A stretch of DNA of 64,000 bases, taken from NCBI RefSeq assembly GCF_002925845.1, contig NZ_PDNI01000074.1:124001-188000 (forward strand), in the 5' to 3' direction. The translations under genes and the position numbers were made by a program. Each line of letters opens with the position of its first letter. Position 1 is the stretch's first letter. Positions 34,347 to 43,123 of this stretch are shown here, in pieces. The notes beneath the pieces were generated by a model that had not been told where the DNA came from, made no database searches, and saw nothing but the letters and a program-made list of their open reading frames with translations. This DNA comes from Roseovarius nitratireducens (GTDB lineage Bacteria > Pseudomonadota > Alphaproteobacteria > Rhodobacterales > Rhodobacteraceae).

Positions 34347-37300
34347 GTGCAGTTCTCCAAGCTCAGACTGACCGGTTTCAAGAGCTTCGTCGATCCCACC
34401 GACCTGGTGATCGCCGATGGGCTCACCGGTGTGGTGGGCCCCAATGGCTGTGGCAAGTCCAACCTGCTAGAGGCGCTGCGCTGGGCGATGGGAGAAAATC
34501 GCCCGACCGCAATGCGCGGCGACGGGATGGAGGACGTGATCTTCGCGGGTTCTTCGAGTCGCCCGGCGCGAAACTTTGCCGAGGTGGTGATCCATCTCGA
34601 CAATTCCGACAGGCGCGCGCCGGCCGGGTTCAACGATGCCGATCACCTGGAGATCACCCGCCGGATCACCCGCGACGTGGGCTCGGCCTACAAGCTCAAC
34701 GGCAAGGACGTGCGTGCGCGCGACGTGCAAATGCTGTTCGCCGATGCCTCGACCGGCGCGCATTCTCCCGCGCTCGTCAGGCAGGGGCAGATTGCCGAGC
34801 TGATCAACGCGCGCCCCAAGGCGCGGCGGCGTATCCTCGAGGAGGCGGCGGGGATTTCCGGCCTCTACCAGCGCCGCCACGAGGCTGAACTGAAGCTGCG
34901 CGGGGCCGAGACCAACCTCACCCGCGTCGATGACGTGATCGAGCAACTGGCCCAGCAGATTGCGCAATTGGCGCGGCAGGCGAAGCAGGCGGCGCGCTAT
35001 CGCCAGATCGGCGAGGAACTGCGCCGCGCCGAGGGGCTGCTCCTGTGGCGGCGCTATTCGGAGGCTGACGAGGCCCATACGGCGGCCGAGGCGGCCTTGC
35101 GCGAGACCACGACCGAGGCTGCCCGTGCTGAGAGGGCGGCCCGCGAGGCGGCCCGCCTGCGCGCAGAGGCCGATGATGCCCTGCCCGCCCGGCGCGAGGA
35201 AGAGGCGGTCGCTGCCGCGATTCTCCAGCGGCTCGGTGTGCAGCGCGACACGATCGCGGAGCAGGAAAACACCGCGCGCGAACGGATCACCACGCTCGAG
35301 GCGCGTATCACCCAGCTTGATCGGGACATGGAGCGCGAGGCGGGGCTTAACCGTGACGCGCAGGAGACCGTCGAGCGCCTCGAATGGGAAGCAGCAGAGC
35401 TTGCCAAGGCATCGGAGGGTCACGAAGCGCGCCTTACCGCAGCGGCTGAGGAGGCTAGAGATGCGGCCCGCATCCTCGAGGCGCGCGAGGCGGACCTGAG
35501 CCGACTGACCGAGGACATGGCCCGCCTCTCGGCGCGGCACCAATCCGCGCAGCGCCTGATTGACGACAACCGCAAGACCCTGTTGCGTAGCGAGGCCGAG
35601 GCCGAACGCGCGCGCACCGCGCAACGTGAGGCGCGCACGGCCGAGCAGGAGGCGGTGACCACCTACACCGCCGCGAAGGCGGCCGAGGCGGAGGCGGTGG
35701 CCCGCGCGCAGGCGGCGGAGGCTGCGCTCGTGGACGCAGACGAGGCGCGCGCTGCGGCGCAGTCCCGCGAGGCCGAGGCCCGCGCCGCCCGGTCCGAGGC
35801 CGAAGGCGAGCTGGGCGCGTTGCGTGCCGAAGCGTCGGCGCTGGCGCGGCTGGTCGAGCGCGACACGGCCGAGGGTGGCCAGATCATGGACCTGTTGCAG
35901 GTGGCTCCCGGATACGAGAAGGCGCTGGGTGCCGCGCTCGCCGACGATCTGCACGCGCCCGAGGTGGAGGAGGACGGGCCTTCGGGCTGGCGCGACCTGC
36001 CCGGCTATTCTGCTGCGCAGCCGCTTCCCGAGGGAGTGACGGCGCTTGGCAACCACGTCACCGTGCCGACCGTGCTGGCGCGCCGGATCGCGCAAATCGG
36101 CCTTGTCGAGCCCGAGGACGGCCCGCGCCTTCAGCCCTTGCTGAAGCCGGGGCAGCGTCTGGTCAGCCGCGATGGCGATCTGTGGCGCTGGGATGGGTTC
36201 CGGACATGGGCCGAGGATGCCCCCTCTGCCGCAGCGCTGCGACTGGAGCAGCTCAATCGCCTCGAGGATCTCAAGCAGCAACTTGAGCAGGCTGAGGCCC
36301 GGGCCGACGGGGCCGCGCGCGCGCACGATGCGTTGCGCGCCGCGCTGACCGCGCGCACCGAGGAGGACCGCGCCGCACGCGAGGCGCGCCGCGCTGCCGA
36401 TGCCGCCGTGACCGAGGCGAGCCGCGCGCTGAGCCGGGCCGAGGCTGACCGCAACCTTGCCGCCTCGCGGCTCGAATCGCTAGGCCTTGCCGCCGCGCGC
36501 CACGAGGAAGAAGCGGAGGCCGCCCGCGCCGCGTTGACTGAGGCAGAAGCGGCGCTCGCGGAGCTTGGGGACCTGTCCTCGGCTCGGGCCGAACTGGAGG
36601 ATATCAAGACCACGGTCGAGGCCTCGCGGATCACCATGATGACGCGGCGCACGGCGGCGGACGACCTGCGCCGCGAAGGTGAGCGGCGCACGGCTCGCGG
36701 ACAGGAGATCGCCCGCGAGGTGAGCGGCTGGCGGCACCGGCTCGAGACCGCCGCGACGCGCGGGGCCGAGCTTGCTGAGCGCAAGGCGACCTCGGAGGTG
36801 GAGCTGGCCGAGGCGCGGACCACGCCCGAGACACTGGCCGCGAAACGCGCCGAATTGAGCGCGGAGATCACCCGTGCCGAGGCACGCCGCGCCGCTGCGG
36901 CGGACGCGCTTTCCACTGCCGAAGCGCGCGCGCGGCAGGCCGCCGCCGACGAGCGCGACGCCGAGCGCCATGCGTCAGAGGCGCGCGAGGCCCGTGCCCG
37001 CGCCGAGGCCCGGCGCGATGGCGCGCGCGAGGGCTGTGAACTGGCCGCGGAGCGGATCATGGAGGCGCTTGGCCTGACACCCGTGGCATTGCGCGAAACG
37101 CTCGATGTGGACCCGGCGGCGATGCCCGCCTCGGAGACGATCGAGGCCGACGTGGCGCGGCTCAAGCGGCAGCGCGACGCGCTTGGGGCGGTCAACCTGC
37201 GCGCCGAGGAGGACGCGCGCGAGGTCGAGGCCGAACACGCCTCGCTGACCGGGGAAAAGGCCGATCTGGAAGAGGCGATCAAGACCCTGCGCGGGGGCAT

Positions 37301-37802
37301 CGCGAGCCTCAACCGCGAGGGGCGCGAACGGCTTTTGACCGCGTTCGAGCAGGTGAATTCCAATTTCACCTTGCTGTTCCGGCACCTCTTTGGCGGTGGT
37401 GAAGCCAATCTCGTGCTGGTCGAAAGCGATGATCCTCTGGAGGCGGGACTGGAGATCATGTGCCAGCCACCGGGCAAGAAGCTTTCGACGCTGAGCCTGC
37501 TGTCGGGGGGCGAGCAGACGCTGACGGCGCTGGCGCTTATCTTCGCGGTGTTCCTCGCCAACCCGGCGCCAATCTGCGTGCTCGACGAGGTGGACGCGCC
37601 GCTCGACGACGCCAACGTGACGCGGTTCTGCGATCTGCTCGACGAGATGTGCCGCCGCACCGAGACGCGGTTTCTCATCATCACGCATCACGCGGTGACG
37701 ATGAGCCGGATGGACCGCCTCTTTGGCGTCACGATGGCCGAGCAGGGGGTAAGCCAGCTCGTGTCTGTCGATCTCAACAAGGCTGAGGCGATGGTGGCGT
37801 GA
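34347..37802 (+). CDS. smc: Chromosome segregation protein SMC
   Basis: An 1151-residue condensin ATPase. The N-terminal head has Walker A GPNGCGKSNLLEALRWA (31-47). Two Ala/Glu/Arg-rich coiled coils flank a hinge (about 515-620), and the C-terminal head has the signature LSLLSGGEQTLTALAL near 1048 and Walker B CVLDEVDAPLDD. It organises and segregates the chromosome with ScpA/B, which are not in the window. The start is GTG at 34347. The coiled-coil composition is why many antisense open frames appear here. Confidence 0.97.
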   Translation: MQFSKLRLTGFKSFVDPTDLVIADGLTGVVGPNGCGKSNLLEALRWAMGENRPTAMRGDGMEDVIFAGSSSRPARNFAEVVIHLDNSDRRAPAGFNDADHLEITRRITRDVGSAYKLNGKDVRARDVQMLFADASTGAHSPALVRQGQIAELINARPKARRRILEEAAGISGLYQRRHEAELKLRGAETNLTRVDDVIEQLAQQIAQLARQAKQAARYRQIGEELRRAEGLLLWRRYSEADEAHTAAEAALRETTTEAARAERAAREAARLRAEADDALPARREEEAVAAAILQRLGVQRDTIAEQENTARERITTLEARITQLDRDMEREAGLNRDAQETVERLEWEAAELAKASEGHEARLTAAAEEARDAARILEAREADLSRLTEDMARLSARHQSAQRLIDDNRKTLLRSEAEAERARTAQREARTAEQEAVTTYTAAKAAEAEAVARAQAAEAALVDADEARAAAQSREAEARAARSEAEGELGALRAEASALARLVERDTAEGGQIMDLLQVAPGYEKALGAALADDLHAPEVEEDGPSGWRDLPGYSAAQPLPEGVTALGNHVTVPTVLARRIAQIGLVEPEDGPRLQPLLKPGQRLVSRDGDLWRWDGFRTWAEDAPSAAALRLEQLNRLEDLKQQLEQAEARADGAARAHDALRAALTARTEEDRAAREARRAADAAVTEASRALSRAEADRNLAASRLESLGLAAARHEEEAEAARAALTEAEAALAELGDLSSARAELEDIKTTVEASRITMMTRRTAADDLRREGERRTARGQEIAREVSGWRHRLETAATRGAELAERKATSEVELAEARTTPETLAAKRAELSAEITRAEARRAAAADALSTAEARARQAAADERDAERHASEAREARARAEARRDGAREGCELAAERIMEALGLTPVALRETLDVDPAAMPASETIEADVARLKRQRDALGAVNLRAEEDAREVEAEHASLTGEKADLEEAIKTLRGGIASLNREGRERLLTAFEQVNSNFTLLFRHLFGGGEANLVLVESDDPLEAGLEIMCQPPGKKLSTLSLLSGGEQTLTALALIFAVFLANPAPICVLDEVDAPLDDANVTRFCDLLDEMCRRTETRFLIITHHAVTMSRMDRLFGVTMAEQGVSQLVSVDLNKAEAMVA

Positions 37803-37898
37803 GCCTTACAGCCATAACATCAATTTTAACCTTTCCTTCACGCTGCTTACAGAATGTACTGTTGCTGCAGTCCATAGCAGCAGAAGGAGGTGATCTGA

Positions 37899-37988
37899 CT
37901 GAATGAAACCGATTTCCGAAAATGGATGGTTTTTCTGGCGGCGGGAACGCTGTTGGTTACAGTCATCCGGCTTTTGATGGGGCTCTGA
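37899..37988 (+). CDS. Predicted 29-residue single-span membrane protein with CTG start
   Basis: A near-perfect ribosome-binding site, AGAAGGAGGTGATCT, lies at 37882-37896 with no ordinary gene behind it. Eight bases after GGAGG a CTG opens a frame encoding (M)NETDFRKWMVFLAAG..., then a hydrophobic stretch ending LLMGL: a charged head followed by one membrane span. The ATG at 37903 is in another frame, at a poorer distance, and encodes 24 non-hydrophobic residues. An inverted repeat (TGCTGC/GCAGCA, 37863-37882) immediately precedes the ribosome site and a strong terminator follows. The function is unknown, and the CTG start is inferred from spacing and product quality. Confidence 0.5.
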   Translation: MNETDFRKWMVFLAAGTLLVTVIRLLMGL

Positions 37989-38005
37989 GCCCCTGAAAAA
38001 GTAAA

Positions 38006-38035
38006 GACCCTGCGGAGTAGCCGCTCCGCAGGGTC
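38006..38035 (+). terminator. Strong intrinsic terminator after the small membrane-protein frame
   Basis: GACCCTGCGGAG (38006-38017) pairs perfectly over 12 bp with CTCCGCAGGGTC (38024-38035), followed by ACGTTTTC. It closes a short transcript downstream of smc. Confidence 0.9.
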
Positions 38036-38131
38036 ACGTTTTCGGTGCTCAGACTGAAAACAACTTCCGAATAATCGGTATACTGCCCATTCCTTAGCGA
38101 AAAGTAAAGCTCTGGCCGCGCAAACGAAAAC

Positions 38132-38151
38132 GCCGCCCCGAGGGGCGGCGC
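38132..38151 (-). terminator. Intrinsic terminator of rplS-rpmE
   Basis: CGCCGCCCC (38132-38140) pairs with GGGGCGGCG (38143-38151). Read on the minus strand the stem is followed by TTTTCGTTTGC, a standard T-tail, just beyond the rpmE stop. Confidence 0.92.
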
Positions 38152-38177
38152 TGCTGGTTCGCGATACCCGCGACTTA

Positions 38178-38399
38178 TCAGAAGCCGAGGCCCGCGTACT
38201 TGTTCTTGAACTTCGACACGCGACCGCCAGCATCGGTGAGGCGGGTGCCGCCGCCGGTCCAGGCAGGATGCACGGAGGGGTCGATGTCGAGCGACAGCGT
38301 CTCGCCCTCGGACCCGTAGGTGGAGCGCATCTGCACGACGGTACCATCGGTCAGTTTGACGTCGATGACGTGATAATCGGGGTGGATGTTTTTTTTCAT
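38178..38399 (-). CDS. rpmE: 50S ribosomal protein L31
   Basis: A 73-residue ribosomal protein beginning [19 protein letters not shown]. It has no cysteines, so it is the zinc-free (C-minus) form of L31; the zinc-binding CxxC of the E. coli RpmE type is absent, as is common in alphaproteobacteria. Eleven bases separate it from rplS, with which it is co-transcribed. Confidence 0.96.
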   Translation of the reverse strand: MKKNIHPDYHVIDVKLTDGTVVQMRSTYGSEGETLSLDIDPSVHPAWTGGGTRLTDAGGRVSKFKNKYAGLGF

Positions 38400-38410
38400 C
38401 GTGCCAGTCC

Positions 38411-38794
38411 TTACGCCGACTTGCCCTTGAGGGGCTTGTAGTGGGTGTCTTCCGCGATCCGGGCGGATTTGCCCCGGCGCGAGCGCAGATAGTAGAGCTT
38501 GGCGCGGCGCACACGGCCGCGGCGCACAACCTCGATGTTCTCGATATTGGTCGAGTAGAGCGGGAATACGCGCTCCACCCCCTCGCCAAAGGAAATCTTG
38601 CGCACGGTGAACGAGCCAGCGACGCCCTTGCCGTTCTTGCGGCTGATGCAGACGCCTTCGAAATTCTGCACGCGGCTCCGGGTGCCTTCGGTCACCTTGT
38701 AGCCGACGCGAATCGTGTCGCCGGCCTTGAAATCGGGAATGGTCTTCCCGAGCGAGGCGATCTGTTCCGCCTCCAACTGAGCGATAATATCCAT
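38411..38794 (-). CDS. rplS: 50S ribosomal protein L19
   Basis: A 127-residue protein of the L19 family ([55 protein letters not shown]). It sits at the 30S/50S interface. AGGAGA precedes the ATG. The 261 bp upstream (38795-39055) show no gene and presumably carry the rplS-rpmE promoter. Confidence 0.97.
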   Translation of the reverse strand: MDIIAQLEAEQIASLGKTIPDFKAGDTIRVGYKVTEGTRSRVQNFEGVCISRKNGKGVAGSFTVRKISFGEGVERVFPLYSTNIENIEVVRRGRVRRAKLYYLRSRRGKSARIAEDTHYKPLKGKSA

Positions 38795-39055
38795 CGCTGC
38801 ATCTCCTGGTTTGCTTGCGGTTTGGTCCGCAAAGATGTGTCGCGTCCGTGAGAGCTCTTGGTCTTCTTCCGGGTCCGCGGATGCGCCCGCCAGAGATCAG
38901 GTCGTCATTTCGTTTGTCGGCGTTCGCCGTGGTTGCCGTGATCGGCCGAAGAAAGCCGAGCGAAAGGAAGCCACAGGAAACATGCCCGCAACCGCCGAGG
39001 CGATTCCAGACCAGAGGCGTATAGGCGGGTTCGCGGCGGCGATCAACCCTTCGGT

Positions 39056-39667
39056 TCAGAATTCCACGCCGGCCTGTGCCTTGATGTTCTGCTCGCGGAA
39101 GGGGTGCTTGATCTCGGTCATCTCGCTGACCAGATCGGCGATCTCGATCAGCGGCGGCTTGGCGCTGCGGCCGGTCAGCACGACATGGGTCATCGGCGGC
39201 TTTTCCTCGGCGAGGAAGCGCACCACGTCGTCGATGTCGAGATAGTCGTAGCGCAGGGCGATGTTGATCTCGTCCAGAAGCACCATGCGGTTTCTCTCGT
39301 CGCGGATCAGGTCCTTCGCCGTGTCCCATGCCGCCTGCGCCATCACGGTGTCGCGCTCGCGGTCCTGCGTCTCCCAGGTGAAGCCTTCGCCCATGACGTG
39401 AAAGGCGCAGATATCGGCAAATCGCTCCTTGAGCACGTCGCGCTCGCCGCTCTGCATCGAGCCCTTGATGAACTGCACCACCGCGCAGGGCATCCCGTGG
39501 CCGATGCAGCGCAAGATCATGCCAAAACCCGAGCTGCTCTTGCCCTTGCCGTTACCGGTATGGACGATGATTAGCCCCTTCTCGCCCGTCTTGTGTTTCA
39601 TTATGCGGTCGCGGGCGGCCTTGATCCGCTTCATCTTTTCGGTATGGGCCTGTGGGTCGGTGGTCAT
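39056..39667 (-). CDS. cobO: Cob(I)yrinic acid a,c-diamide adenosyltransferase
   Basis: A 203-residue CobA/CobO-type ATP:corrinoid adenosyltransferase with the P-loop [16 protein letters not shown] near 35-50 and the family segments [15 protein letters not shown] and [12 protein letters not shown]. It attaches the adenosyl group in cobalamin synthesis or salvage. It is unusually placed inside the ribosomal/tRNA-modification block, and bluB, another B12 gene, lies 1.4 kb away. Confidence 0.95.
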   Translation of the reverse strand: MTTDPQAHTEKMKRIKAARDRIMKHKTGEKGLIIVHTGNGKGKSSSGFGMILRCIGHGMPCAVVQFIKGSMQSGERDVLKERFADICAFHVMGEGFTWETQDRERDTVMAQAAWDTAKDLIRDERNRMVLLDEINIALRYDYLDIDDVVRFLAEEKPPMTHVVLTGRSAKPPLIEIADLVSEMTEIKHPFREQNIKAQAGVEF

Positions 39668-39728
39668 CGGCGGCTCCTGTTCCTGCGTGTCAGACCTGAC
39701 CTAGCCCGGTCGCGCCCGATGCCGCAAG

Positions 39729-40535
39729 TCAGTCGCTTTCATCCGCGCGCGGGGAAAGATGTGCTTGCCACAGGTCGGGCCGGCGTTCGGCGGTGAGGCG
39801 CTCGGACATCTCGCGCCGCCAGCGGGCCACGCGGCCGTGATCGCCCGAGGTGAGCACCTCGGGGATGGGGTGCCCCCGCCATTCGGCGGGGCGGGTGTAG
39901 TGGGGATGTTCCAGAAGCCCCTCGGAAAAGCTCTCTTCCTCGGTCGATGCCTCGTTGCCGAGAACGCCGGGCAAATGCCGCACGCAGGCGTCAATCACCG
40001 CCTGCGCGGCGATCTCTCCGCCGGTCATGACGAAATCGCCGAGGCTGATTTCCTCGATGTCGTAATGGTCGATAACCCGTTGATCCAGCCCCTCGAATCG
40101 CCCGCAGATGAGCGTGACGCCGGGGCCCGACGCGAGCCTGCGCGCGCGGGCCTGCGTGAGCGGGGCTCCGCGGGGGCTGAGATAGATCAGGGGCTGGTCG
40201 GGCGGCGTGCCGGCCTGTGCCGTGTCGATGGCGCGGCCCATCACGTCGGCGCGCAGCACCATGCCCGCGCCGCCGCCTGCGGGGGTGTCATCGACGTTGC
40301 GGTGCCGCCCTTCGCCGAAGTCGCGCAGGTCAATGGTGTCGAGCGACCAAAGCCCCTCACGCAGCGCGCGGCCAGTCAGGCTCTCGCCGAGGATGCCGGG
40401 AAAAGCCTGCGGTAGCAGGGTGATGACGCGCGCGGTCCACACCCCGGCAAGCGTTGGGGCAGGCGTGATCAGGTCGCGGGGCCGCGCCGAGGGGCGGATG
40501 CTCTTGCGACCGTGGGATCGGGGGGTGTCGGTCAT
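39729..40535 (-). CDS. trmD: tRNA (guanine37-N1)-methyltransferase
   Basis: A 268-residue SPOUT-fold enzyme that methylates G37 of tRNAs reading CNN/GNN codons. The trefoil-knot SAM site is clear (IYLSPRGAPLTQ, LICGRFEGLDQRV, EISLGDFVMTGGE). The core starts near residue 33 (ARVITLLPQAFPG). The preceding 30 residues, containing GRKSIRPS, are an extension I recall from roseobacter TrmDs. Five bases after rimM. Confidence 0.96.
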   Translation of the reverse strand: MTDTPRSHGRKSIRPSARPRDLITPAPTLAGVWTARVITLLPQAFPGILGESLTGRALREGLWSLDTIDLRDFGEGRHRNVDDTPAGGGAGMVLRADVMGRAIDTAQAGTPPDQPLIYLSPRGAPLTQARARRLASGPGVTLICGRFEGLDQRVIDHYDIEEISLGDFVMTGGEIAAQAVIDACVRHLPGVLGNEASTEEESFSEGLLEHPHYTRPAEWRGHPIPEVLTSGDHGRVARWRREMSERLTAERRPDLWQAHLSPRADESD

Positions 40536-40540
40536 GGCGA

Positions 40541-41044
40541 TCAGAATATCCCCTCGGGAGGGTCGGCAACGATCCGGCCAGCGACGAGATCGACGGTCGG
40601 CACCGCCTCGCGGGTGAAGGGCAGAAGCACGGTGCGGCTCTCGCCCGGCACCTCGATCTCGAGCAGGTCCGAGGCCCCGTGGTTGAGCACCGCGCGCACG
40701 CGGCCCAGCAGCGCACCACCGCTGTCATGAACGGAAAGTCCAATGAGATCAGCGTGATAGAATTCGTCCTCGGGCAGGTCCGGCAGGCGCTCGCGCGGCA
40801 CGTAGAGGCGCGTGCCGCGCAAGTGTTCGGCCTCATCCCGCGTCCTGACGCCCGACAGCCGCGCGGTGAGCGCACCCGACGTCTGTCCGGTGAGGGTGAC
40901 GTCGAAGCTTTGCGCGCCGTCCTCCGTGGTGAGCGCGCCATAGGCGGCGATGTCGTCGGCTTGGGCGGTGAAGCTCTTGAGCCGCACCTCGCCATGGACA
41001 CCGAACCCCCCGGCGATGGCGCCGACGCAGACCTTGTCGCTCAT
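40541..41044 (-). CDS. rimM: 16S rRNA processing protein RimM
   Basis: A 167-residue, two-domain ribosome maturation factor: an N-terminal beta barrel (VGAIAGGFGVHGEVRLKSF) and a C-terminal PRC-barrel (FYHADLIGLSV, VPTVDLVAGRIV). It helps mature the 30S head near S19. Position between bluB and trmD matches the classic rpsP-rimM-trmD order except for the inserted bluB. Confidence 0.96.
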   Translation of the reverse strand: MSDKVCVGAIAGGFGVHGEVRLKSFTAQADDIAAYGALTTEDGAQSFDVTLTGQTSGALTARLSGVRTRDEAEHLRGTRLYVPRERLPDLPEDEFYHADLIGLSVHDSGGALLGRVRAVLNHGASDLLEIEVPGESRTVLLPFTREAVPTVDLVAGRIVADPPEGIF

Positions 41045-41069
41045 GGATGGACCCTTTCGTTGCGGGGCA

Positions 41070-41699
41070 TCATCGTGTCTCTACCGGGACATCCTGACGG
41101 CGGTCTTCCCATCCGGCAAGCTCGAGCTCGGGGGTGTCGCTGTCGGTCTCGGGCCAGCCGATGCAGAGATAGGCGACGAGGCGCCAATCGTGTGGAATAT
41201 CAAGGTCTTGGGCAAGGCGGTCGGGGTCGAGGATCGACACCCAGCCAAGGCCGAGACCGCGAGCACGGGCGGCGAGCCAGAATTGCGTGATCGCGCCCAC
41301 CACCGAATAGCGGCGCGCCTCGGGCATGGTCTGCGCCCCGAGTCCGGCGCCCTTGTCCGTGCCCTCGTCGCAGAAAACGGCGAGCTGCACAGGGGCTTCC
41401 TGCATGCCCGAAAGTTTCAAGCCGCTGTAAAGGCGTGCCTTTTCCCCCGCGTAGCCGTCGAGCGCGGTGGCATTGGCGGCGGTGAAGTTCGCCAGCGCGG
41501 CGGCGCGGGCGGCGTCGGATTGCACGCGGATCACGCGCCACGGCTCGCTCAACCCCACCGAGGGTGCGAGGGTGAAGGTGGCGAGGCAATCGCGCAGGAT
41601 CGCCTCGTCCACCGGGCCGGTGCGAAAGCGGCGCACGTCGCGCCGCCAACGCATCAGCCGCAGCAGATCGGCCTGGAAGTCGATGGAAAACTCTGACAT
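41070..41699 (-). CDS. bluB: 5,6-dimethylbenzimidazole synthase
   Basis: A 209-residue nitroreductase-fold flavoenzyme that breaks down FMNH2 to make 5,6-dimethylbenzimidazole, the lower ligand of cobalamin. BluB features are the RRDVRRFRTGPV start, TLAPSVGLSEPWRVI, and the tail segment GLGWVSILDPD with YLCIGWPE. It lies 18 bp from rpsP and 25 bp from rimM, so it is probably transcribed with the ribosomal genes. No cobalamin riboswitch was seen nearby. Confidence 0.94.
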   Translation of the reverse strand: MSEFSIDFQADLLRLMRWRRDVRRFRTGPVDEAILRDCLATFTLAPSVGLSEPWRVIRVQSDAARAAALANFTAANATALDGYAGEKARLYSGLKLSGMQEAPVQLAVFCDEGTDKGAGLGAQTMPEARRYSVVGAITQFWLAARARGLGLGWVSILDPDRLAQDLDIPHDWRLVAYLCIGWPETDSDTPELELAGWEDRRQDVPVETR

Positions 41700-41717
41700 T
41701 CCAGTGCCTTACATATC

Positions 41718-42083
41718 TTACTCTTCCGCCGGTGCCTCGGCGGCGGCGGCGGCTTTCTCGGCCTTCTCGGCGGCGCGTTCCTGGGCCTTCTTGCCGGGCT
41801 GGGCCTTTTTCATGTTGGCGCGTTCGGCCTTTTCGCGGACGCCGGCGGCTTCGAGCATGCGGGCGATGCGGTCCGTGGGCTGCGCGCCCTTGTCGAGCCA
41901 GTGCTGGATGCGCTCGACATCCATCTTGACGCGATCCTCGCTGTCCTTGGGCAGGAGCGGGTTGTAGGTGCCCAGCTTCTCGATGAAGCGGCCGTCGCGC
42001 GGCATGCGGCTGTCGGCCGCGACGATGCGGTAGAAGGGGCGTTTCTTGGAGCCACCACGGGCAAGGCGGATTTTCATGGCCAT
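41718..42083 (-). CDS. rpsP: 30S ribosomal protein S16 with C-terminal extension
   Basis: The first 80 residues are S16 ([46 protein letters not shown]). About 40 more residues, rich in Ala, Lys and Glu, form a tail longer than in the usual 80-90-residue protein, as in some alphaproteobacteria. AGGAGA precedes the ATG. Confidence 0.96.
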   Translation of the reverse strand: MAMKIRLARGGSKKRPFYRIVAADSRMPRDGRFIEKLGTYNPLLPKDSEDRVKMDVERIQHWLDKGAQPTDRIARMLEAAGVREKAERANMKKAQPGKKAQERAAEKAEKAAAAAEAPAEE

Positions 42084-42131
42084 TTTGATTTCTCCTTTAA
42101 TGGCAGGGGTTTGGTGGGGTGTAATCCCACC

Positions 42132-42431
42132 TTACGATTGCTGCTTTCGGTGATGACGGATCACCTCGGCGATGATGAAGTTGAGGAATTCGCGGGCGAA
42201 TTCCGGGTCGAGATCGGCGGCGTTCGCCAGCTCTTCGAGCCGTTCGATCTGTGCGGCTTCGCGCGCGGGATCGGACGGGGGAAGGTCGTGCGCGGCCTTG
42301 AGCCGGCCCACGGCTTGGGTGTGTTTGAAGCGCTCGGCGAGCGTGAAGACAAGGATCGCGTCGAGGCGGTCGATGCTCTCGCGGTGCTCGGCCAGAAGCT
42401 CGGCGGCGCGGGTGGTCGTGGCGTCAGGCAT
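42132..42431 (-). CDS. Chorismate mutase (AroQ type)
   Basis: A 99-residue all-helical protein of the AroQ fold (HRESIDRLDAILVFTLAERF, AVGRLKAAHDLPPSD, FAREFLNFIIAEVIRHH). It converts chorismate to prephenate for tyrosine and phenylalanine. The ATG at 42431 is chosen because GGAGG lies five bases upstream; an ATG at 42443 would place that ribosome site inside the gene. It lies between rpsP and the acetyltransferases, and two palindromes precede it. Confidence 0.92.
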   Translation of the reverse strand: MPDATTTRAAELLAEHRESIDRLDAILVFTLAERFKHTQAVGRLKAAHDLPPSDPAREAAQIERLEELANAADLDPEFAREFLNFIIAEVIRHHRKQQS

Positions 42432-42449
42432 CACGGCCTCCATGCAAGG

Positions 42450-42486
42450 CGAACCGCACGGTTCGCGCGCCGAACCGCACGGTTCG
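42450..42486. repeat. Two identical 16-bp palindromic units, 21 bp apart
   Basis: CGAACCG-CA-CGGTTCG occurs at 42450-42465 and again at 42471-42486, with a five-base GCGCG/C spacer. The centre-to-centre distance is 21 bp, two helical turns. The inner halves also pair across the spacer. They lie 19-55 bases upstream of the chorismate mutase start and 28 bases downstream of an acetyltransferase stop, so they could be a tandem operator, a paired hairpin or a processing site. Confidence 0.8.
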
Positions 42487-42514
42487 GCCTGTGCGGCGGA
42501 CGGTGGGGCAAGGA

Positions 42515-43123
42515 TCAGTCAACGGGCATCCCCCTCGGTTTGAACAGCGGGTCGCAGTAATGGTTGATTTCCAGTTCGATGCCGTCGCGAATCTGCCCCG
42601 ATGCGGCGGCACCGGGGGCGGGGTGGCGATAGACCGCGTCGGAGCCGTCGATGGTCGCAGCATCGTGGTCCTTGGTGCAGCCCAAGCGCTCGGCGAGGCG
42701 GATCGAGTCGAGGTTCTTGGGGTCGATATAGCTCACCGCGCCGTCCCAGCCCTGGCGTTCGTAGAAATGGCGGCGCACGGCGTGGGTGGCCTCGAGCGCG
42801 TAGCCGTGGCCGGATTTCTCGGGCCAGATGATCCAGGCGATCTCGCGCTCGGGCCATTTCGCGGGGAACCAGCCGCCGGTCATGCCGAGGGTCTCGTCGG
42901 TTGCCTTGTCGTGGATCATCCACATGCCGAAGCCGCGGATCGCCCAGTGGCCGATCTCGGCAGCGTAGAGCATCCACGCCTCGTAGCCGTTGAGAGGCCC
43001 GCCCATGAACCGCGAGCGGTAGGAGGCGAAGGTTGCCTTGAAATCGGGGTAATCGCCCACCTCTGGCCCGCGCAGCACGAGGCGGCGGGTCTCGATCACC
43101 GGGATGTCGGGATAGTTGGTCAT
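42515..43123 (-). CDS. GNAT family N-acetyltransferase (RimJ-like), copy A
   Basis: A 202-residue acetyltransferase of the RimJ/RimL subgroup: an IETRRLVLRGPE start, the W-I-I-W-P-E-K-S-G-H-G-Y-A-L-E-A-T cofactor motif, and the S-I-R-L-A-E-R-L-G-C helix. Closely related to the gene just upstream, with which it shares a YRHPxPGA segment near its end. The start at ATG 43123 overlaps the other gene's stop by four bases. Substrate unknown. Confidence 0.88.
   Translation of the reverse strand: MTNYPDIPVIETRRLVLRGPEVGDYPDFKATFASYRSRFMGGPLNGYEAWMLYAAEIGHWAIRGFGMWMIHDKATDETLGMTGGWFPAKWPEREIAWIIWPEKSGHGYALEATHAVRRHFYERQGWDGAVSYIDPKNLDSIRLAERLGCTKDHDAATIDGSDAVYRHPAPGAAASGQIRDGIELEINHYCDPLFKPRGMPVD

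Noticed and set aside
34467-36326. A 619-codon open frame antisense to smc
   Set aside because: Repeated Ala/Glu/Arg codons of the SMC coiled coil create stop-free antisense frames. No family match was seen.
37881-37897. A fragment of the 16S rRNA 3' end
   Set aside because: Only about 13 bases match the complement of the 16S tail, exactly what a strong ribosome-binding site requires, and no other rRNA sequence flanks it.
39668-39728. Cobalamin riboswitch near cobO or bluB
   Set aside because: No B12-box-like sequence or extended structured leader was seen upstream of either gene.
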